Part shown: in pieces, positions 7,049 to 11,275 of the stretch
Position numbering within the stretch: the stretch's first letter is position 1
Layout: each line of letters begins with the position of its first letter
Origin: Hemicentrotus pulcherrimus
Lineage: Eukaryota; Echinodermata; Echinoidea; Camarodonta; Strongylocentrotidae
Direction of reading: 5' to 3'
NCBI GenBank assembly: GCA_003118195.1
Contig: BEXV01000732.1
Location: forward strand, 3,713-14,987
DNA length: 11,275 nucleotides
Notes under the pieces: generated by a model
Database searches by the model: none
Seen by the model: only the letters and a program-made list of their open reading frames with translations
What the model was told of the DNA's origin: nothing
Made by a program: the position numbers and the translations under genes

Positions 7049-7778
7049 CAGGGGCGGCGATTTCTTTTCATGACCAGGGGGGGGGGGCGAATGCGAGGGA
7101 CGAGGAAGCAGTGGCGTAAAAAACAAAAAACGTTGGGGGCAGAACAAATTCCGCATCACCACCACTCTTTCAAGTTACATGCCGGCCCCGCGGGACCTTT
7201 TTTTTTGGGGGGGGGGGTGACGCTAAAGATAGAGATAAGATAAAGCAAAGCGAGCGAAGCAAGTTGAGCGTAAATTGACGTGGGGTCCAGGGGCAAAGCC
7301 CCGGCGGGGATCAAGGAGCGGGGTTTTAGGCATTTAATAACGGTCAGAGGAGCAACCAAGGGGCAAAGTCCCCGAATGCTCAGGAAAAATGCCCGGAAAA
7401 ATCCGCATCACCACCACTCTTACATGTTACATGCCGGCCCCGCGGGACGTTTGAACGGGAGGGGGCTAAAGTATTTACGATCAGGTAGAGTAAAGCGAGC
7501 GAAACAAGTGGAGCGTAAATTGACGTGGGGTCTAGGGGCGGGGGAAAATCATGCCATTTCGAAGGATATTATGCGAGGGAGCGAAGCCACCGGTTGAGAA
7601 GAGTTTTTGCATTTTTATTCGTCTAAACGCTGCACTCTTGGGCCCTCCAGAGCCTTCAAGTTGCAGCCTTTAGTCAGTATTTCATATAAATTGTTTGTTT
7701 GCACTTTTTCAAATTTTCAGGGGGACGATGAATTGAGGGGGATGTCCCCCCCCCCTCCCCTATGTATCGCCGCCCCTG
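7049..7778. mobile_element. non-autonomous hAT transposon, 730 bp
   Basis: Perfect 13-bp terminal inverted repeats, CAGGGGCGGCGAT (7049-7061) and ATCGCCGCCCCTG (7766-7778), are flanked by the 8-bp duplication GGTAGGAT. The CAGGG start plus 8-bp duplication defines hAT. There is no transposase reading frame, so it would need a partner in trans. The interior is much more GC-rich than the surroundings and has G-runs just inside both ends, repeated GGGGCAAAGCCCC-type mini-hairpins (about 7290-7302 and 7360-7373), and an internal duplication. It splits the PHD finger of the LINE; deleting the element with one duplication rejoins the LINE reading. The 67- and 105-codon frames inside it are not considered genes. 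Confidence 0.93.
7146..7535 (+). repeat. internal tandem duplication of the hAT element (period about 252 bp)
   Basis: Two copies begin CCGCATCACCACCACTCT at 7151 and 7403. They share GTTACATGCCGGCCCCGCGG and GGAC next to it, AAGCGAGCGAA, and GAGCGTAAATTGACGTGGGG followed by TC. The offset is 252 bp at first and 245 bp further on because of small indels. This is a direct internal repeat of the transposon. Confidence 0.88.
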
Positions 7779-7786
7779 GGTAGGAT
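7779..7786. repeat. hAT target-site duplication, right
   Basis: GGTAGGAT, identical to 7041-7048. Confidence 0.92.
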
Positions 7787-7905
7787 ACATCATTGTATAA
7801 TTGTAATGGTACACTATATGAACCCAATTATTACTTGACGTCCACAAAAGATTTATTGATTAGTTCTAACACCTTTATTTTTACATAAGACACAAGGATA
7901 TTGAC
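7787..7905 (-). pseudogene. LINE PHD-like finger, N-terminal half
   Basis: The minus strand reads PCVLCKNKGVRTNQ-stop-IFCGRQ (about 7885-7820), then NWVHI in a second frame (about 7825-7810), and LQLYNDVSYPF up to the hAT insertion. The C-x2-C ... C ... WVH pattern followed by WECPKC beyond the insertion fits a PHD finger. It has stops and shifts and is not functional. Confidence 0.65.
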
Positions 7906-8446
7906 CAATCATTCATAACAAAGTTTCTAGACCAAAAAGATTAGAGGGTGAAGAAAAACAAAGGATAAAGATAATCACAACTTATTAACCTAATTTAAAT
8001 ATTATTACACATCACACAAAGGCATTAGCTTCCCATTAAGACCGTACAAATTAGTTAGGCAGAGGAATACAAAGTAGACAAATAAAGAGGTGACTTTATG
8101 GCATAAACGTACCTGCATGCAAGTTTGAAAAGAATACAATAAGAGGTTTTAAATGCTGTTCGTGAGTTGAACATTTACAATAGGAAAATAGTAATAATAC
8201 AAATAACAGGCGTATTTGTTTTACTTAAATCGCTGTCAAAGACACAGAGTCTAATTGAACTTCCATCAAATAAGTTATAAAAGGAGTCTAGATATAGTAC
8301 CAGCACAATTGTTAATAAGATATTAATTGACAGGTAATAAGTAACTCTTTATTATGGTTTATGATTCAAGGTCACATTAGTTTTAACTTTTTAATCAGAA
8401 GCTCCCAAGTGTAATTTTACACCCTATTTTTGCCAGACGAGCTCTG
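7906..8446. other. AT-rich stretch, possibly LINE 5' region or intron
   Basis: About 540 bp with no reading frame, repeat or RNA I recognise. It may be the 5' UTR of the minus-strand LINE whose PHD begins near 7905, or unique SMCHD1 intron. A VFDS reading at about 8245-8232 (minus) was considered and rejected as the missing SMCHD1 exon. Confidence 0.5.
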
Positions 8447-8472
8447 ATTGGTCAGTGCATATGCGCATGCGC
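8447..8472. promoter_or_regulatory. CCAAT / NRF1-like promoter motif cluster
   Basis: ATTGG at 8447-8451 (CCAAT on the minus strand) lies 10 bp from TGCGCATGCGC at 8462-8472, which contains the perfect NRF1 palindrome GCGCATGCGC. The pair is typical of TATA-less animal promoters and stands out in AT-rich DNA. On the minus strand it could serve the LINE 5' UTR or an alternative SMCHD1 start. On the plus strand nothing coding follows. Function is inferred from motifs only. Confidence 0.35.
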
Positions 8473-8645
8473 TACATCAATGGCGCATCGTGTCGATATA
8501 GCTACTGCCAAATGAAGGGAAATTAGCATAATTTAAACATTCTAGTCATGTTAGGGGAATTATTATGTTTCTTTTGGGCATATTATTTGTGTGAAAGTTA
8601 TCCGAAAAAGAATAAGGGATTGTACCGAAGGTTATAATTTGATGA

Positions 8646-9329
8646 TTTAATGAAACACCTATATATATTAAGATCGATGGTATGCTACTAGAGAAGAAAA
8701 CTAATACCAAGTTTCTGGGTGTTCTTATAGATGAAGCCTTGACTTGGAATGATCATTTACACCAAGTTACAATGTGCATTTCCAAAAGTATTGGAATAAT
8801 CTCCAAGTTAAAGTTTTTTCTACCCCATGCAACCTTATTCCTACTATATAATTCGCTAGTTCTCCCGTATATAACATATTGTAATAGTGTATGGGCAAAT
8901 TGTGGTTCGACAAAAATTAATTCTATTTTCAAACTGCAAAAGAAAGCCATACGTATTTGTACAGGTTCGCATTTCTTAGCTCACACTGATCCTTTATTCT
9001 ATAAACTTAAAACACTAACAATTTTCGATCTGAACATTACTCAAGTAGCAGTTATTATGTTTAAGTACATTAATAATCTGCTTCCACCATCCTTTGATAA
9101 CATGTTTAGGTTTAACAATTCCGTTCATTCATACCCTACTCGCATATCTGGAAACTTCCATCTTAAAAACCCCAAATTATCAATAACGCACAAATCTATT
9201 AGACATTCTGGCCCGGACATTTGGAATGATTTACCAGACAACATAAAGTCTTGTTCAACCATCTACTCCTTAAAAGCTACACTTAAACGACAAATAATAC
9301 AATCATATGCTCCCCTTTCTTTAAACTAG
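8646..9329 (+). pseudogene. LINE ORF2 C-terminal fragment (RT thumb and C-terminal domain)
   Basis: An uninterrupted 228-codon frame opens at 8646 without a true start (first ATG at 8682) and ends at TAG 9327-9329. It reads TKFLGVLIDEALTWNDHL, then KSIGIISKLKFFLPH, LYNSLVLPYITYCNSVWAN, LQKKAIRICTGS, YKLKTLTIFDL, HSYPTRISGNFHL, and finally RHSGPDIWNDLPDNIKS. This order is characteristic of the part of CR1/L2/Jockey-like ORF2 proteins after the RT catalytic core. The catalytic YxDD lies upstream and is absent, so the copy is a 5'-truncated insertion and not a working enzyme. The absence of stops or frameshifts suggests it is younger than the other two LINEs here. Its orientation is opposite to SMCHD1. 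Confidence 0.9.
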
Positions 9330-9706
9330 TATAACAAAACCGTGACTTATTTATTCTTTATCATGCAACTGCTCACTGCACCTGCACTTGCACCGCACCC
9401 TCTTGGTCACTCAGTTTTTCGAAGAGAGTTATGTCGCCAATTCTTTTTACGAGGCCGCCATCCATCTCCAGCCTAACCGCTCACGATGGTGGTCTCCTGC
9501 GTTCAAAATTATTTCTCTAATTTATTGAAAATATTTCATATTTTTGTTATGTTATTGTATACTTCGTACATGTTTATTGAATGATATAATTGTACATGAT
9601 TTTTCATTTAATTACTTTTGTTAACTTTGTATTCATTGTATTTGTTATTGTTCGAAATTTTGTACTATGAATTTGTATATTATTTGAACGCAGAAATAAA
9701 ATCAAT

Positions 9707-9730
9707 CAAACAAACAAACAAACAAACAAA
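9707..9730 (+). repeat. (CAAA)n LINE tail
   Basis: Six consecutive CAAA units end the plus-strand LINE and mark its 3' terminus. Confidence 0.93.
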
Positions 9731-10041
9731 TTAGCAGAAATGTTGTTTTACTCACTAGTACATAATTGTCTTCTTATACGTGTAAGTAAAGGGACGATGT
9801 GAACAAATATGTCCAGCCATAATTTCAATCTTACAGTCTGCACTAGTGTTGAGTTCACACTAACTGTTGTTGACGTAAGCATTAAAGCTTTTCGACATAC
9901 AACTCGACATTCTGGTCTGATTTCTGTAGAGCAGCGAAATGTCAGGTAGATAAAGGGGTGAGAAACAGTGAATCTAAGGTGATAACGAAGCATGATTGAT
10001 TGCTCGAGGGATGATCAATTGGTTGATACTGTGCATAAGAA
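9731..10041. other. unique-looking sequence without recognised feature
   Basis: The minus strand carries an 81-codon frame (9993-9748) followed by a good donor-like GTGAGT near 9758-9753. The translated sequence has no recognised family, and its phase does not fit the next known SMCHD1 exon, which needs phase 0. I see no repeat here. Confidence 0.45.
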
Positions 10042-10328
10042 AGGTGTATATTAACTCCCCACAGGTATACAATAAAGGGTATTCAATCCCACGGGTGTAA
10101 ATTTGAACCCATTTTTCATGAAAATGAAACCAAAAGGTGTTAATTAAGCACCATTGGGTGCGAACTTCACTCCTTAAAGGGAGTAGAATCATAACCTTGG
10201 GGTGCAAATGTACACCCTACTCCCTTACTCCCTACATTGGGGAGTAAATTTACTCCCTGAGGGGTGTCACTAATGCGACAAGCAGTTACTCCCTATAGGC
10301 CCTATTATAGGGAGTCATTTTACACCTA
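10042..10328. repeat. array of short palindromes built on GGGTGTAAA / GGGAGTAAA
   Basis: Repeated palindromic units are visible. GGGTGTAAATTTGAACCC is at 10093-10110, GGTGTTAATTAAGCACC at 10136-10152, and GGGTGCAAATGTACACCC at 10200-10217. A perfect 18-bp palindrome GGGAGTAAATTTACTCCC is at 10240-10257. A perfect 10-bp stem, ACTCCCTATA and TATAGGGAGT, occupies 10288-10297 and 10306-10315. The units are variants of one theme separated by irregular spacers. This is a structured non-coding repeat of unknown family. Confidence 0.8.
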
Positions 10329-10353
10329 TATTTTCCTCTTTGTGCTGGCAGCG

Positions 10354-10420
10354 ACCACCCGGGCGGCCGCCGGTTGGCGCCGGGCGAATTTGCTTAAAAC
10401 TCGCCGCCCGGCCGCCGAGC
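10354..10420. repeat. GC-rich snapback
   Basis: A 67-bp island of nearly pure GC in AT-rich DNA. The arms around GGGCGGCCGCCGG (10361-10373) and CCGCCCGGCCGCC (10404-10416) are partly complementary, and GGCGA (10383-10387) pairs with TCGCC (10401-10405) across a 13-bp AT-rich loop. It lies between the palindrome array and the next foldback and could be part of a composite non-autonomous element. A 97-codon plus frame (10264-10557) crosses it but has no support as a gene. Confidence 0.55.
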
Positions 10421-10473
10421 ACGCTACTTTATGGGGTAGTGACCATAATTTTATATGTTCACTTTGGGGGATA

Positions 10474-10592
10474 TTAAGGACTTTTAGATTTGCGTGGACT
10501 GATACTTGTGACGTCCGTTCAAGGCAGTGTATTAAAAGGACGTCGATCGTAGCATAGACCTATTGTCTTCGTGCGAATCTAAAAGTCCCTAA
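10474..10592. repeat. 119-bp foldback with 25-bp inverted arms
   Basis: Arm 10474-10498 (containing GGACTTTTAGATTTGCGTGG) is the near-perfect inverse of 10568-10592 (containing CGTGCGAATCTAAAAGTCCC), with about 21 of 25 positions matching. A second inner inverted pair, GACGTCC and GGACGTC, lies at about 10511-10544. The whole could fold into a long hairpin. It resembles a MITE or the end of a foldback element, and the right arm runs into the 150-bp repeat copy. Confidence 0.75.
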
Positions 10593-10723
10593 GAAACTCG
10601 CTACATCAACAATGATTTGGGCAGCTTTATAGTTCCAGTTCAGACGACGTATTTCAAGAAAACTGGGGATTTCCACATGCGTAGGCATTGTCGAGTTAGA
10701 AGATGTGTAAAATAATATATATG
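10583..10723 (+). repeat. ~150-bp direct repeat, copy 1
   Basis: Shares AAGTCCCTAA, GAAACTCGCTAC, AACAATGATTTG, TATTTCAAGAAAACTG, GGATTTCCA.ATGCGTAGGC and GAGTTAGAAGATGTGT with 11119-11255 in the same order and orientation, about 536 bp apart. Each copy is followed by a TC microsatellite. Confidence 0.88.
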
Positions 10724-10747
10724 TTCTCTCTCTCTCTATCTCTCTCT
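10724..10747. repeat. (TC)n microsatellite
   Basis: Mostly TC dinucleotides with one interruption; it follows copy 1 of the 150-bp repeat. A further TC/CA-rich patch continues to about 10770. Confidence 0.9.
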
Positions 10748-10842
10748 GACCCTTTCTCTCTCACACACACTCCCCCTTCGTGTCATGTTATCTTTCTTTC
10801 AGTCATATCAGCCGGGAAAAAATACAAATAGACATGTGTACT

Positions 10843-10879
10843 CACAAACACACACACACACGCACACACACATACACCA
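10843..10879. repeat. (CA)n microsatellite
   Basis: CA dinucleotide run with a few interruptions. Confidence 0.92.
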
Positions 10880-10982
10880 CTATATAGCGAGTAATTCTAG
10901 TTTGAAATCACAGTCTCTGAATTAATTCATTCTTTCGTCTCCAAGCTACAATACGTAAACTGGTGCCATCTTTATGGAATTG

Positions 10983-11068
10983 AATTCTTAATATCAAGAA
11001 TTACCATCGCTTTAGAACAGAAAATCATTTCTTGATATCAAAGTCCAATTCTTGATATCAAGAATTAC
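10983..11068. repeat. cluster of TTCTTGATATCAAGAA palindromes
   Basis: A near-perfect copy AATTCTTAATATCAAGAATT lies at 10983-11002, a partial copy TTTCTTGATATCAAAG at 11028-11043, and a perfect 20-bp palindrome AATTCTTGATATCAAGAATT at 11047-11066. The flanking AC after the first and third copies is also conserved. Origin unknown. Confidence 0.88.
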
Positions 11069-11118
11069 GAATAAATGTTAAAACGGCTTGCCATGGACAC
11101 GCATGGACGTTCACGCAC

Positions 11119-11255
11119 AAGTCCCTAATGAAACTCGCTACGTCGCCAACAATGATTTGTGCACCTTGATTGTTCAAACGACGTGATGTATTTCAAGAAA
11201 ACTGAGGATTTCCAAATGCGTAGGCGTTGTGGAGTTAGAAGATGTGTTAAATAAT
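11119..11255 (+). repeat. ~150-bp direct repeat, copy 2
   Basis: Second copy of the unit at 10583-10723, with similar length, a few indels (for example extra GATG near 11188) and scattered substitutions. It also ends at a TC microsatellite, which runs off the window, so the repeat may continue as a long-period tandem array. Confidence 0.88.
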
Positions 11256-11275
11256 ATCTCTCTCTCTCTCTCTCT
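11256..11275. repeat. (TC)n microsatellite at window end
   Basis: Pure TC run cut by the end of the window. Confidence 0.93.

Larger units (their letters stand above)
4225..7905 (-). mobile_element. degraded PHD-endonuclease-RT LINE, interrupted by three younger elements
   Basis: A single minus-strand non-LTR retrotransposon can be traced in colinear pieces: PHD-like finger (7905-7787 and 7040-6960), endonuclease (6850-6240), linker (about 6240-5610), and RT (5236-4772 and 4417-4225). Removing the SINE, the TTAA element and the hAT element leaves about 2.2 kb. Many frameshifts and stops show it is long dead. The 3' part of the RT, the ORF end, the 3' UTR and tail are missing at 4225, next to the host exon. 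That is unusual, because LINE copies are normally truncated at the 5' end. The style is CR1/L2-like. The 5' limit beyond 7905 is unknown. Confidence 0.85.
8646..9730 (+). mobile_element. 5'-truncated LINE with intact 3' end
   Basis: It comprises the ORF2 tail (8646-9329), a ~365-bp 3' UTR, an AATAAA signal at 9695-9700, and a short tandem tail ATCAATCAAA(CAAA)n ending at 9730. A simple-repeat tail rather than long poly-A fits the CR1/L2-like group. The 5' border lies at or just before 8646. No target duplication was identified. Confidence 0.87.

Noticed and set aside
7280..7597. 105-codon plus-strand frame
   Set aside because: It lies wholly inside the non-autonomous hAT element and crosses its internal duplication; no transposase motif.
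8190..8260. missing upstream SMCHD1 exon (minus reading CVFDSDLSK)
   Set aside because: Only V-x-FD resembles the expected start of the ubiquitin-like domain; the following residues do not match and there is no suitable phase-0 donor.
9748..9993. 81-codon minus frame with a nearby GTGAGT donor as a first exon of SMCHD1
   Set aside because: The translation does not resemble the SMCHD1 N-terminus and the donor phase does not fit the exon at 4204.
10093..10315. CRISPR-like array
   Set aside because: The units are variable palindromes with irregular spacing, not identical repeats with uniform spacers, in a eukaryotic context.
10264..10557. 97-codon plus-strand frame
   Set aside because: It spans the palindrome array, the GC snapback and the foldback; its composition follows those repeats and no domain is seen.

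Overview
The window looks like intronic DNA from an invertebrate animal nuclear genome, probably marine. It is AT-rich, has spliced eukaryotic exons with GT/AG borders, and is packed with non-LTR retrotransposon relics, tRNA-derived SINEs, TIR elements and microsatellites. There is no prokaryotic-style gene layout. I cannot name the species; the repeat styles suggest a mollusc, echinoderm, hemichordate or similar lineage.

The only host gene I can support is on the minus strand. It is a homologue of SMCHD1, the chromatin-silencing protein with an N-terminal ubiquitin-like domain and a GHKL ATPase. Three consecutive exons are visible, in transcription order 4204-4126, 1150-989 and 577-495. Their splice phases fit exactly (0/1, 1/1, 1/0), and together they give 108 codons covering roughly human residues 64-169, from the second half of the ubiquitin-like domain to ATPase motif I (AELIDN). 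The first exon(s) and the rest of the ATPase were not found and probably lie outside the window.

The intron between the 4204-4126 and 1150-989 exons holds a pair of roughly 370-bp repeats in opposite orientation (about 1866-2240 and 3515-3908). Between them are a 5'-truncated LINE relic (about 2315-3187, minus) and a SINE relic (about 3188-3340, plus). A hairpin-rich patch follows at 3941-4046.

The intron upstream of exon 4204-4126 extends for at least 7 kb. Its main component is one old minus-strand LINE (about 4225-7905) encoding, in order, a PHD-type zinc finger, an AP-like endonuclease and a reverse transcriptase. Three later elements interrupt it: a SINE (about 4418-4771), a TTAA-flanked element with ~19-bp TIRs (5237-5609), and a 730-bp non-autonomous hAT element (7049-7778) with a perfect 8-bp target duplication. 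The LINE stops at the YGDD motif of the RT, only about 20-30 bp from the SMCHD1 splice acceptor, so that acceptor region may be partly LINE-derived.

Further right, a CCAAT/NRF1-like cluster (8447-8472) may be a promoter. A younger plus-strand LINE 3' end follows (8646-9730) with an uninterrupted 228-codon RT C-terminus, an AATAAA signal and a (CAAA)n tail. The last 1.3 kb is structured non-coding repeat: an array of short GGGTGTAAA/GGGAGTAAA palindromes, a GC-rich snapback, a 119-bp foldback, two diverged copies of a ~150-bp repeat, TTCTTGATATCAAGAA palindromes, and TC/CA microsatellites.
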